DNA of 55,956 bases from NCBI GenBank assembly GCA_946803715.1, contig CAMPET010000077.1, positions 180,073 through 236,028 of the forward strand, in the 5' to 3' direction. The position numbers were made by a program, and so were the translations under genes. Shown piece by piece: positions 20,258-32,413 of this stretch. Below the pieces are notes generated by a model that saw nothing but the letters and a program-made list of their open reading frames with translations, did not search any database and had not been told where the DNA came from. Within the stretch, counting starts at the first letter, position 1, and each line of letters opens with the position of its first letter. The DNA comes from Beroe ovata. Its lineage: Eukaryota > Ctenophora > Nuda > Beroida > Beroidae.

Positions 20258-22718
20258 TTCGGTTGACTGCCAAGAAATGATGACTCTATGATATGCGCTT
20301 TCAACCATGGGATTCCTTCCTGTTTAATCATATTCGTGTTTTTGATGGTTGAATTAATTGCAATTGTTCGATGACTGATGTATTTCTTAAATTGATTGAC
20401 ATATATCTTTCGTCTTTATATATAATTTTGATAATTTGTGGATGATTTCGATGACTTTTGCACATACTAACCCGTTACCTTTCTGTTCATATAACTCCTT
20501 TTTTCGATAGATTCGATTTTGAATAATTAAGAATTCTGACCCCCAACTATTATGCCATTATGGATCATACCCCAGTATTATGTGAATATAACACCGCTTT
20601 GTCTCTCCTATAGCATGGTTTGGGGCATTGTCGATGGCACACAATCCAATTCTCTCTTCCTACGTCATGACTGCGTGTCATTACACTACTTTGCAGCAAT
20701 ACCAGTTGTATACAACGACTCAATTGTTATGGGATATTTGACGCTTGATCAGGCGTCATGGGTGTGAAAGGAGACGTGCGGGTGAGATTTCTTGTCCTGG
20801 TGATTTTCTTGGCACTCATTTCGAGCATATTTTTCTTGCAGGATCATTCTCTTTCTGCATATAATATGTCTCTGAGAGATTTGAATCTTCGTTCAAGTCA
20901 CACCTGAAATTGACTCAAAATCATCTTTCAGCATGACCCTTGAAGTTTGTATCTGATTCGTACTCAAGTTCCGTGTTGGATTCACTCCTAGACACGCCCT
21001 CTGAGTAAACTATCCTCGGCTGTCATAAAGATCTGGACAAGTGAGTTTTTTCATTTCGGAATTTTATTTTGATTTCAATTTTTATTTCGATGCGGTATGT
21101 TACTTCCACTGAAATGATCGTTGAAGCGAGGATGGTATCGATCTAAATACAGATAATTAGTTTGATAAAATGGAGATGTATATCACATATAGGTATTTAG
21201 CAGATATTTATCTGAATATCTGATATGAGCCTGATTTAAATCAGACATGCTCCGTTTGATTTGTTTGGTATCGAAATTAAGGATCGTATAAAGCTCGGTA
21301 TTTTTGATTGCCGTGACATCACGAAAGCAATACATCACAAAATCAATGATATCATAGGTTCACACCGATAGGTGATTCAATATCTATACAGCTGTACTAC
21401 ATGATATTATTGCCAAGATTTACAGTTTTAATTAGTCATCCAGCGCTCCATAACATTCTCTTCTGAAACGATGTAAAATTAGTTTTGTCTCTGAGAGAAG
21501 AGATGCGCTCGAATGAGAGACCCAGTATTTTGTTTCCGGTTGATTATCTGTTACGACGACTGCACGAGCCTTCATTCTTTTCATTTTCCGCGCGCTTCCT
21601 TGACGTGACCTTTTACCGTATAAATTATCGAAAACTCATTCATTCGTCATCATTGTCTAGATTTGATATCAGAGGGGATATGTATCGGTTCTTTGATAAG
21701 GTGCGAAATAATAATTTCATTTTCCAATTCATTGTGTACTTGGAGAGGTGTCACGAGGGATTACTTTGTCACATCTCAAATTTTTCGTGTTTCATTTTTC
21801 ATGCTGCGCGGCCTACTTTATTCTAAAGAAAGAATTGAATGTTTGACAGTCGACACCTATTATCAGTCCGAAAACATGCTCCGATTATCCAACTTGTCCA
21901 GTCCCTCACAAAATAGGATGAATTGCGATTCATATTGTTTTGTTTTGAACGAAACTGCTTACATGGCACTAACTGGCACTGACCCTTTGTAGGCTGTTCT
22001 GAGCTGTCATTTTGTGTGTGTGTGTGTGTGTGATCGCATAGCGTTCATGCGTATCATTCTCATAAGTAGCGACCATGTAGCAACTTTCAGTAACTCCGAG
22101 TCAGTTAAATACTTAAACAGATGTTTAGACATACTTCATGGCAAGTTGAACACGCCCAGAATCAATTTCACCAGCTGGATTTCATTGTTGTGAACCTCTA
22201 GAGCAGCTGGGTAAATCGACTGTTAGGTAAATCGACTGTTAGGGAAATTTATTTCTCAATCATGCAGCTATTATATTGCCCAACATGGACTCTCTATTCG
22301 GACTCTTCATGAATATGTCGAATTGTATATTATCAAAGGGGATAATTTACACGGTCTGCTATATTTTGTAGGTGGTATAATAATTGTTGCCGGGGCTGCT
22401 CGAAACAGACTTTCAACAATGCCCCCCTCTATAACTATGTCTGTCGATTAGTGCTAGCCTCCTCCTAACCCGGGATTCGTCAGTACCCCTAAACTCCCCG
22501 CCCCTCGAATCACAGTGCTCCTGCATGGGGCGGAGTGTGCGATTCCGGCACTTTATAGGATATGAAGGATATATTATTTTCAGCGATTCGCGCACCATTT
22601 AGCAAAAAATAAATTTAGCTGTAAGTAAGGTTTTAGCTACATAATGTTTAAGCTAAGTGGTGAGGCAACCGAAGTGCGCGCAGAGTGCTCCCTGTAAGAG
22701 GGTGAGGGGCAGGATATG

Positions 22719-22747
22719 CACCCGCATATATACAATATATGCGGGTG
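22719..22747. repeat. perfect 12-bp-arm hairpin
   Basis: CACCCGCATATA, a 5-base loop TACAA, then TATATGCGGGTG. It is isolated in non-coding sequence, and its function is unknown. Confidence 0.85.
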
Positions 22748-25700
22748 TGATTATGCTTCCACTATGTATTACATTATATAGCTGTCGCTACGATTGACTA
22801 TCCCCATATCACACCATTAAATATCACACCATTAAGAATACCCAAAATAGGTCCCATAATTCGGTACGATAATTCTGATTCAAACGCGATTGGCTACAAT
22901 TCACGCATAGTGTGACTGATTTTCGTAATTCAGTTGTAGAACTTGTGATTGATTCTAAATCATCAATTCTCCGGACACGGAAACAACGACTCGTACTATA
23001 GGATGTTGCAAGTTTCAGTCGAAGCCCATCAGCTTCCTCCTCATCCATTCTATTCCAACATTTTGGCTCCGCAGTATGCCACCCATCTCTGAAAGTGAAA
23101 GTTTAAAAACGCCCGGATGTAATTTTGGCAAGTGTAAATGTTCTTATATCTCCTCGAAAACAGTGATTATGACCGCGGCCACTAAAATCACACTGGCGAC
23201 GGATAAGCTGCGACATTTTCCCTCATCTCTCCAACTTTTCACATGCTTGCACACACATGCCATGCGGTAATCTAATTTCAATGTGTGTTTGTGGCAATTT
23301 GTGTGGAAGAATTTCCCGTATTTATCGCAAGTTAATTGATCTGATCGAAGGCAATGTGAAGTGTAGTGAATCTTTGTATTGGATCTTTTCACAAGTACAA
23401 ATGTTTTGGGATGGGATGGGGTGTTGTCGAATTTTCCACGTGAATCGATATTGGCAAGCATATCCGTCTGTTTGTTTGTGGTACTATATAGACGCAATCA
23501 CACTAATTTGTCAAGGTTTTATGCTAATCATTGTTTTATTGACAGCCAGCTCTTATTCTCGGATACCATAATTCTCACTACTTGACCAGATCGAATTCCT
23601 GATTCTTCTTTTTGGTGGGTTTCAATCGACGGAATCTGCTAGATTTCCACTCCTTGGTGTGGCATTCATTCCGTTTAACTGATTGATTTGTGGCATTGAT
23701 TGCGGAAATCTTTGTGGCAACGACATTTGGATGTGGCAGTGTTTATTGGTTGTGGCAATTGTGTAAACAAATCGGATTTGGCTCGCAGCCAGATATTTAG
23801 CCATTCTGTGATCTTGCATTGGAATCAGTGCCCATTTTCTGATTGATTCCGTCGTTTTCTGTGCTATCAACCAGGCTAAAAATCCGTCCAAAAACATAAC
23901 TCCTTGCTGTCATTCCTAAGACTCATATAGGAAACAATTTAGATCACAAAAAGTGTATCCCCTTTCGGCTCTGTTTTTGACTCTGCGTGTAGGACTTCCC
24001 ATGGTGAAACAAGATGGTACTCACTTTTAATTACAACATAGTCTTAAAATTCTCACAGACATTCATTACAGTTGCTACCTGGAACACGGTTGTTATGCGT
24101 CACCAACTCAAAAAATTGACTCTGTTTTTGTGACTTTGTTTCTTGGCATTTTGATATGCACGCGTTTATACAAGTGGCATTTCCAGTTTTACAAAAATGA
24201 TTTCTCTCACTCTTTATTGGTGATCCTGACTACCGTGACACCGATTTGTCTTGACACCTTCCACCTGCACTAGCTGTAGCTTGACGCCAGTTTTGTTTCA
24301 GCCCATCCCTTTGATTGTATGGTGTATGTTTTTCACTGCTCCTCACAAACTGACTGTCACACCACTGTCACGCTGCCGCTTTGAGTCACTCATCCTTATA
24401 ACATTTCGACAGATGTGCCACAGAGCAGTGACTGAAATCCCTCTCCGTGTCTATGCACGTATTTCAATATGGCATATGTCAGGAATTTATAAAATGCGCT
24501 GGTATGCGAGCAGAAGATTTCCGGGAACACTCACCCAAATTTGCTAAAATCTCAGACATTTCATGACTATCATAAAACGTTTCCCTGAACATCAGAAGAT
24601 TGATCCTGTGTTTATGTCAAGTTGTGATTGTCCAGTAGCTGACAGTAGATAACATTCAGTATTTTACTGGACTTCAGATAACTATGATATAGATCAGATA
24701 ATGTCGACACAATTCCCGATACAACTTCTCTACCCTGCCTATTCTTCTCCCTGGAAGTTTAGCTACAGATATATTTCGTCAAAATTTGCAGAAGGGAGTT
24801 GCGTTGAACATACAGGAAAGTCGGCGTATATAATTCCTTCCCAATTATCACAGATATCTCTCGTCTTTAGTAAGAGTAACAGTACTAACTGTTACACTCA
24901 CCGGGTTGTCAGACGTCTAACTATTGTTCAAGTTCCTGCATTGTGTGTGTGTGTGTGTGTGGCCTCGACACACACGGAAAGGAGTTGTTACTAGAAGTTT
25001 TAACAGTCTTTCACTTAACGTTCATAGTTTTACTTCATGAGTCGCGCAGGCAGCCTGTGAAGATTTTGATTCATATTGCTGCTTCACGCTTAGCGTGATA
25101 TATGCTTTAATGACGCCCCCGAATTTATGCTCATTTGATCACTCCTTATTCGCCGATCCAAAAGAGTTCCTACCCTGAAATCTTTTCTCCTTGGACATAA
25201 TGCTAGACCAGTAACACTGACTATTCAGAACCAGTGACACCGACTTTTCTGTCCCAATTACTTCTATGAGGTCTATGTATTATGTATATTCAATATTGTC
25301 TACCCTAACAGTAACTCAGTGTTTTAACGACAGTTTAAGTCTTTTTACTTCTCCGTGTTCACCCACCCCCCCCCGTGTTAGATCAATATAGCGAGCGTCA
25401 GTCCAAATTTAATTTCTCTGTGAGTGTAGTGAGAGGTTTCGTATTCATAACCAATTTTCATTTGGCTTCGGCACTCTACGATCATAATGAATGAACCTTG
25501 GTTGACCGAGATATCACTATGATGGTATTGTATCGTTCTATGAAGCTCTATGAGTTATATCAGTTTTTGAAGAAATTATACAGAAGTTTTTGCGACATGA
25601 TCTCGGCGTGTCTGAGTGGTTTGCGGCATGTTTGGGCTCTCGATTGCTTTGGTGGGAATTTTGGTTGATGATTGAAGTTTCGAAGTCAATGCAGAACTCA

Positions 25701-26166
25701 GATGTACCCCTAGACCGGCGTTCTAGATGGATCAGTGACATTGAGATTCGCTGTAAATCTTGGTGCTGTGAAATTGTATCGCTATTCAGTACTGTGGTTC
25801 ACGCTGATCCAATTCTGGGAGTTGAGATGGGATGCAATACTGTGATTTTAGGAGAACTTTCTTCGCTAACGAGCACGTTTATGAAAACCCAGTTGAAGGT
25901 AAACGCCGTTTACTGAAAGCTGCAGCATTAATAAAGTGGTTTCGCTAGCTGTAAGCACAAGTAGCAGGCAATAAAATCCAACACAAGATCATATTCGGAT
26001 TACCACGCGAGATTAAGTTTGACTTTGAGATTAATATTGAGAAATCTTTGCCGTATTTAATGAGGCGTTCAATGGTATGCCTCGGAAATAAAATTCCTTT
26101 GTAACTGAGTCGACGATAGCTTCAACTCATACATCGCCAACCTTCGCTTTTTTATTCCAATTTCCA

Positions 26167-26173
26167 TATATAA
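26167..26173 (+). promoter_or_regulatory. TATA box of receptor gene 1
   Basis: TATATAA followed by GGGG lies 55-62 bp before the receptor ATG at 26229, consistent with a core promoter and a short leader. Confidence 0.5.
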
Positions 26174-26228
26174 GGGGACTTCAAGATAAGTAAAAATCTA
26201 TCCCGTTAGATTCTAAGCCGTATACAAT

Positions 26229-28639
26229 ATGGTGGCTGAAGAAGCACTGAACTACAGTGAAACAGCGGACCATGTTATCGGCTATATCTACGCTATCATC
26301 TGCGTCGTAGGGTGAGTTATCCAAATTGTAATGATCCTGAACTGTAATCAATCCTCGGTCAAACTATAGCCAATTTGTTAATAAGCAAAGTCAATATTCT
26401 GAACTTCTAACCCACTCTAATTGATAATACTGACTTGGAAGTATGGATGAAAGTAAGTGACTCACTTTCAGGACGATTTTCAACTTCATGATGTTGTTTG
26501 TGATAGTGTCAAAGTTCTTGAAGAAAGAGATAAACCCCACATCTGTCATCATGCTGCAACTCTGTTTTATTGATCTGATTGGGTGTTCCATCCAGGCCCC
26601 TCCCATACCTTACGGACTGGTGCGTAGTAAGCTTTTTTTTTATAATTAAGGACAATGTGAGTCCATATTCCATATCTGTTTGCGCTCTGCTCAAATCAAG
26701 AGGATCTTAATTGACTGTTACTGTGTATGGAGTTGCAGACCAATGTCTTTTATTTCCCTCCTACCCTCAGTTGAAAGGAAGGGAGTTCAACATAGAGGAT
26801 AAGAAGATGTGGACTAATTTCTGTGATATGTTCGGATATCTGTCCACTCTTCTCCCCCTCCTCTCAATCTACCTCACTTCTAACCTGTGCTTTATCAGGT
26901 ATATATGCTCGTTATTATAGAGGATCTTCCTCATTCATCTGTTGTATAATTTGTTGTTGTATCGTTATATCAGTCAAATATCTCCCTCTCACGACTCACC
27001 ACTTCACGGCCACCCTCCAGTTTTCATGGCTTCATGCACGTCGCCAAATACCTTCGGTCTGAATAAGTATATAACTGCCAGAGTGTTGCGACTCACACTT
27101 GTCGAAAAGGCAATCCATTTCGCCTCAAATATTGTTGCAATTTCTTCCTTTCTCTCTTCCATATTGAGCTTGGTATATAATGCAACGTGATAATTTGTGG
27201 CTTGTCATCGCTGGCAGGTGGGCACTATATCAAACGCAAACAGCCGTATAGAGTGTGTACGCATTCGTGTCAGTGTGTACATGTCTATGAGTCAAATATA
27301 ATTTGCGTGCGCGCGCCTTCATGCAAAAAGCATGCACAAATAAATATGCACGAAATATTTGATCTTAATTTTCCCCCTCAAATCATCTTAATCTCCGGTT
27401 TATGATTCAGGTTTATCGGAGTGTACTTTGTCTTTAACAGCAAGAGATTGATGACAGTTAAACGGGCTCTTATGCTGAGTGCTGTATCCTGGGTTATCCC
27501 TGTAGCGGTGTCTGCCCTCCCATTTTACTCAGGACTCCACTACATGGTGAGTAGGTCCAGTAAAGCAATCCCAAGAAGGAAGGATGATTAATTATTTGCA
27601 GTAAGTTAGGCTAGCCTAGTTCTGGCTAGTTTTTGGAAAAAAAATGGGTCGTGTTTTCTCTGATAAATGTGTGATGAGCACTCTGTGTTCAGCATCAATT
27701 AGTGTTTCCACTGCTTGAGTCCCCGTATTTCAGTATGCGCGAGCTATCGGCGCGTTTTACATGGACATGGACACGAGCAACTCGCCACGTGCACTCCGAC
27801 TCTTCATCAACGTGATTATCACAATCCCGTTCCTGATAACCGTGATATGCTGCACCCTGGTCGTGCACAAACTCCGACTCAATCACCGCCGTCGTGAGCG
27901 TTGCGACAGCGAGTCGGCCCGCGATTCTCGGTACAGCACCACAGTACTCAGCCGCCGGTCACGTGACCTCTCCAAGAAGTCCGCGGTATCCAGGATAACT
28001 CTAACCAACACGTGCGCGTTGTCACGTGAAAACTCCCAGATGACCTCGTCAGAGAAACTGACGCACAATGATGGAACACTCAAAACTTCATCCTCGAGAA
28101 CACTGAACTTGGCATCTGCACTGCGTGACTCAGACGTCAGCTCAAGTGCAGGAGGTGTGACGATGCGTGATTCCCTGAACCGGACATCTAAACTGTCACG
28201 TGACTGTCTATCACGTGCAGATACTGTCACGTCACGTTCTTCCACCAATGAAACGGGGAGCTCACGCCGGGCAAGCATCACGATAACCATTATCACGGTG
28301 GCATTCACTATCTCATACGGTCCGTACATGATCCTATGGATCTACTCGCTGCTCGTCCATGAGCTCCGAGTGTTTGAGCCCATTGTACACGCGACATCCG
28401 CCCACTGGTACATCTATCTCTATATCTACCTGATTTCGACCACTCTGCTCAGCACTTTCAACTCCTGCATCTTCCCCCTTATCTACTTCATCAGAATAAA
28501 GGGTAGGGTCTTCCAGAGAATTACGGACTCCTACAGAGACGCCAGAACTTTCCTCAGGGTACGTTTCAGCGGAATGGTTAACTACGAGACTGTGAACGGG
28601 ACCATGAAAAGCCGAGGAATAATGAAGTGTCAATGCTGA
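26229..28639 (+). CDS. rhodopsin-family (class A) G-protein-coupled receptor, paralogue 1
   Basis: Five exons, 26229-26311, 26472-26619, 26771-26898, 27411-27546 and 27734-28639, give 466 residues with seven hydrophobic helices. Class-A marks: Asn1.50 in helix 1 (GTIFNFMML), Asp2.50 in helix 2 (LCFIDLIGC), a Cys before helix 3 (NFCDMFG), Pro in helix 5 (TIPFLITVICC), Pro in helix 6 (ISYGPYMILWIY) and NSCIFPLIYF in helix 7. Two usual switches are altered: there is no DRY (the corresponding place reads CFIRFIGVY) and NPxxY is FPLIY. The third intracellular loop is about 130 residues, Ser/Arg-rich, with repeated SRD/SRE units. The extracellular N terminus is very short, about 15 residues. Ligand cannot be inferred. 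A tandem paralogue with the same exon sizes lies at 34307-36422. Confidence 0.88.
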
Positions 28640-28655
28640 AATCTAAATAGACAAT

Positions 28656-28661
28656 AATAAA
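28656..28661 (+). other. polyadenylation signal of receptor gene 1
   Basis: AATAAA lies 17 bp after the stop codon. The converging minus-strand protease gene ends at 28875, so the two 3' ends are very close. Confidence 0.5.
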
Positions 28662-28874
28662 CTGCTTTCGTAATTTTGCAACTGCAAGGACATGTTTGTA
28701 AACTTTCGGAACATTCTGAGATATCTCAACCCATAACACTAAGTTTCGCGATATCAATTCAGGCACAAATTGAGAATTTCAATTAGACCGTCCTAGACCA
28801 TAACCAGTTATTAATCAAGTGCCAATCTCAGTGCACACTGCTACACACCCCAAAATCCGCACCCCATTCATCGA

Positions 28875-31179
28875 TCACACCGGACACAACCCACACGTTT
28901 TCCTGCAGTTCTCCTGCATCCACGCTGCCGTATCCCCCGTGCTGCACGAGCCCAGTCCCTCACTCAAAATCTCCGGGCAGGTACTATCGTAGTCGTAGCA
29001 CGTCTGTATAATCGGGTCGCCTGATGACGAGGTAGATATCACGGTACGGAATCGTGTAGCCGCAGTTATCATGCCCGGGTCACCGGCTGCCAGGAAGAAT
29101 GTTGTGATGGACGAGAAGGGTCGGATGTGAGGGTAGAGGGCCAGTTGGTTAGGGCCCACTGTTGTAGAGTATCCCGTGCTTGTCACCCGAATATCCACAT
29201 TGTGCCGAACGCCGGTTACGAGACCGGGACATCGTACCCGGACATTCTTCTCCAGAATCCTGTCACTGCTCATCGTCCTCTCTCGACAGTATCGACCTGA
29301 TCTCGTTTTGTACACGTAGAGGAAGTATACGAGAGCTCCGTCTGCCGCTTTGAGCTTCACATTGAAGTTGCTGTGACTGGTGAGGGTTTCAGGGATTTCC
29401 ATGTGGAAGATGTCATCATTGAGTACTCCATCGTTCAGACTGATGATTGTAGTCAGTTTCCCATTGCTCTCCGTCAGAGGGATGGTCAGGACCTGGTCCT
29501 CGGTGGTAAATGGGGCCTCGCCCCCTCCAATATTGACCACAGACAGGAATGAGGCCCAGTAGGAATACCCTTGGATACCGCAACCCCTGGCGACGGAGAA
29601 GTACCCGTTATCTCCCCACGCCGTGCCCCATGAGTTTTTCATGACCAGGTGGTTGGTACCGTACCCGACCAGTGTAACCGCATGGTTCACACCAGTCTGT
29701 CCGCCCAGACAATCCGGTATGACACCACTCTTGTAGAAGTAGAGTCGGTTATCCGCGAAAACAACGACAGTCACTGGACCATACGTATTTAGATAGCCCA
29801 ACATACCGCTCTCATTGTCTTCTTCTCTCATGACTTTCCAGGAGCCAATGTTCATGACATCTGTCAGTCCGTTTGTCGTTCCCACGTCACAGACATCTCC
29901 CTTCACAGCTTGATATGCCTGATCAGACTCTAAGGCGGCGTATTGGGCGTCTCTGATCTGTCTCCATGCCTTTGTCCAGTAGCCTCCCTCACAACCATAG
30001 CTTAGGTTGCAGTCTATGACTGATTGCTCGGAAAAAGACCGGAGGAAGCCTGTCGAAAACGACTATGATAATCGGGCGTACAAATCACAGCAGTCCAGTC
30101 CACAATTATCATGTCGTGCTTAAATTTTATGAGAAGTAAGTGTGCAAATTATGCACTGGTAACACACACACACCTGTTTCGAGTGCAAAGGCGCCCTCCA
30201 GCACGGCAACCGCAGAGAAAGCCCAACATGAGCCACATTCTAGTTGGTTCTTGACAGCTGTCACCATATTCATCAGTCTCAGATCTAGTTCCTCGGGTAG
30301 TCCAGAATCTGTAGGGAAGCAATTTCTCAATTATCCTGACGAATGTAGTTGTACCTAATAGAAATATTCTGCTTTCAAGTAATTATTTAATTAGTTCCTT
30401 TATGACATAAACATGCATAATGTGAAGATCACAAGCAAATATTTTTTCGTGTTTTTTTCATGATTTTTTTATGATTTGCTATTATTTCACTATCATAACC
30501 ATGCTATACCTTGTCGTTTTTTCCTCTGCGGGATATGCCCCCACCCCGATGACGTTAAATTGTTTGCATCTCCTCCCAACCCTCCTTCCCCCCACTCCAC
30601 TCCCCTTTTCCTCCTCGAATTTCCCCCCTTCCTACGGTCCTCCCTCTCCTTCCTCTTAGATACAACTTTTGACTCGGTCGGAGGACCAGGCCGGGTTTTT
30701 TCCTCCGCGGAGAGCTCATCTTCAAGTTGAGTCAGATCACTAACACCAGTGAGCGAGGCCTTTTCCTCTTCGGATAAAAACATGAAAATACTTTCCTCAT
30801 CTAATTTGTATCCTTTCTTCGACTCTATCAATTCCTTGATCTTCGCAGCGTTGTTCTTGAAATTGTTCCTCCTGCTCAGCTCCTCAGACGGGCTGACGTC
30901 CTTTTTGAAGTTCTTCTTGAATTTTTCAAATCCTCGACCAAATGTTTCCTCGGTAGCGGTATCAGTGAATTTCCCATCGTTTCCTTGTTCTATGCCCCTT
31001 AGCTTCTTTCCCTTCTTTCTGTTCTTTCTCTCTCTTCTCCTATTATTCCCCCGTCCATTCCCTTGACGTTTCTCTACCGAGACCACGCCAGTACTCACGT
31101 CATCCTCCCCATCTGCACTCTCCCCAACAGCTAATGACACTATTACCAGGATAGCGATGCAGATCAGGAAGAGCCTCAT
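28875..31179 (-). CDS. secreted papain-family (C1A) cysteine protease with basic proregion and C-terminal ShKT domain
   Basis: Three minus-strand exons, 31179-30510, 30308-30174 and 30049-28875, join in frame to 659 residues. A signal peptide (LFLICIAILVIVSLAVG) is followed by a strongly basic linker, an I29-like propeptide (about 85-160) and a dibasic cleavage site RKKR just before the mature enzyme. The catalytic Cys is residue 251 (CGSCWAFS), His 391 (GVNHAVTLVGYG) and Asn 407 (MKNSWGTAWG). After the protease domain comes a roughly 190-residue region of unknown, probably beta-rich, fold. The last 40 residues have six cysteines in ShKT order, from CYDYDSTC to CRKTCGLC. ShKT modules are common in secreted animal enzymes and here do not imply a toxin. 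It lies between two receptor paralogues and is a divergent relative of the intronless protease at 903-2497. Confidence 0.9.
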
Positions 31180-31615
31180 TGCTTCCCTTGATTGTAGCGA
31201 CTCTTACCGGCAGAAATTCGACGAAACACAGAAATATTCCTCGCAAGTAAACAGTTCAGGATCGTGGCACCGTGTGGGTGTATGAACAACATGGGATTTT
31301 TCCACCAAAAACACGGTATTGAATCTCACGTTTTTAATGAAGAGTTTAACAATGTAAAATAGAAAGTTTTAACCCAGTTTTTAACTATGAGAACTGTGGC
31401 CATGGCAATGGCCGTGAACTATGAACATAAATAATTCGAATTTCGAAATTTCCAAAGTTAAAACTTTAAACGCAAAAACTATCGCTGTAAAAATATGATA
31501 CTGATAATTTATAATGATAACCATCGTGTTTTTTTCAGATTTCCCGGTAAGCCTGAAACTTTTTGCCATATCTATCCAGATTGAGGCAGTGTTACGGCAC
31601 ACTCCTCGACTATCA

Positions 31616-31650
31616 GGTGTGTGTGTGTGTGTGAGAGAGTGTGTGAGAGT

Positions 31651-31710
<60 letters not shown>
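31616..31710. repeat. GT microsatellite
   Basis: About 95 bp of GT dinucleotides, interrupted by GAGAGA and TTT. The second half is a pure tract. Open frames reading through it (Thr-His or Val-Cys runs) are artefacts. Confidence 0.97.
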
Positions 31711-31711
<1 letters not shown>

Positions 31712-32110
31712 ATCCATCACATAATTCTGGATCAGTAGACATATTACTCCTTCCGTGATAATCATGCAATCATTCCCTTTTTGAAGAATATACATATACA
31801 CTGGTAGAAACAAGACTGCAATGACACACGCATACACGCATACATACCGACACACAAACACACACAGACAGATTGACAAATGCCACCAATTTGTGCCGTG
31901 CAGCAATCACAACATAATCGCACATCTTGTTCAACAATTGTTTTACACTCCCTCACTCTTGTTTTTTAATTGATCTTCTCGACTCAATCCTATCTATACT
32001 ATCGAGTTGAAATATTCCATAATCTCCTGCCTAGATAACATACCTACTCAAAGTAACATTTTTCCATAATAAATATGAAGAAACTGCAAATAAACTTGCA
32101 AATATATCCA

Positions 32111-32413
32111 TCATTCGAGCAAACGACTATAGGACCGTAACAACATGGCTGCCACGGTAACACCAGCAGCAGTCACAGCTCCGACCCCAGTGAAATTGGC
32201 GGCAGCGCCATCACCAGCCGTAGCGGCGCCATCAGAAACAATGCCACCACCACCACCAACTGCTCCCAAAACGGAGCCCATCTCATTCCGTGGGCTGNAT
32301 CTATCATCGCAAATGAATGTGTGGCAGTTCACACGTTTAACGGAATGATAGGGATATTTTTTTGGATGAGTCTTGGATGATGGTTGAGCATATGATACAT
32401 ACTTACAGGCCAC
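32111..32413 (-). other. low-confidence coding candidate on either strand, broken by N at 32298
   Basis: The minus strand reads a Gly/Ala-rich segment ending in VGAVTAAGVTVAAMLL, which could be a hydrophobic C-terminal anchor. The plus strand (32145-32348) reads an Ala/Pro-rich peptide starting at an ATG. Only one at most can be real. Composition is low-complexity and no family is recognised. Confidence 0.2.

Larger units (their letters stand above)
20258..26228. other. about 6-kb interval with no recognisable gene
   Basis: Open frames here are short, unsupported by splice-consistent neighbours and without family resemblance; I do not call any. The interval holds short GT tracts (22015-22031, 24945-24960), a 17-bp direct duplication near 22211-22244 (TAAATCGACTGTTAGG repeated), a duplicated TATCACACCATTAA near 22806-22835 and the hairpin at 22719-22747. 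It may hold regulatory sequence for the receptor gene that starts at 26229. Confidence 0.5.

Noticed and set aside
21485-21992. two overlapping plus-strand open frames of about 110 codons
   Set aside because: Overlapping in different frames, compositionally like the AT-rich surroundings, no recognisable motif.
22824-23048. minus-strand 74-codon open frame beginning MDEEEADG
   Set aside because: Looks plausible at its start, but is short and isolated with no conserved motif.
25600-25675. tRNA-like segment with an A-box-like GTCTGAGTGG
   Set aside because: No proper B box or cloverleaf with paired acceptor ends could be drawn.
25590-25916. 108-codon plus-strand open frame
   Set aside because: No family resemblance, no splice-consistent neighbours and no promoter context beyond chance.
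27883-28633. long minus-strand open frames opposite the receptor last exon
   Set aside because: Antisense shadows of a well-supported coding exon.
31381-31906. Thr-His or Val-Cys repeat open frames
   Set aside because: They only translate the GT microsatellite.
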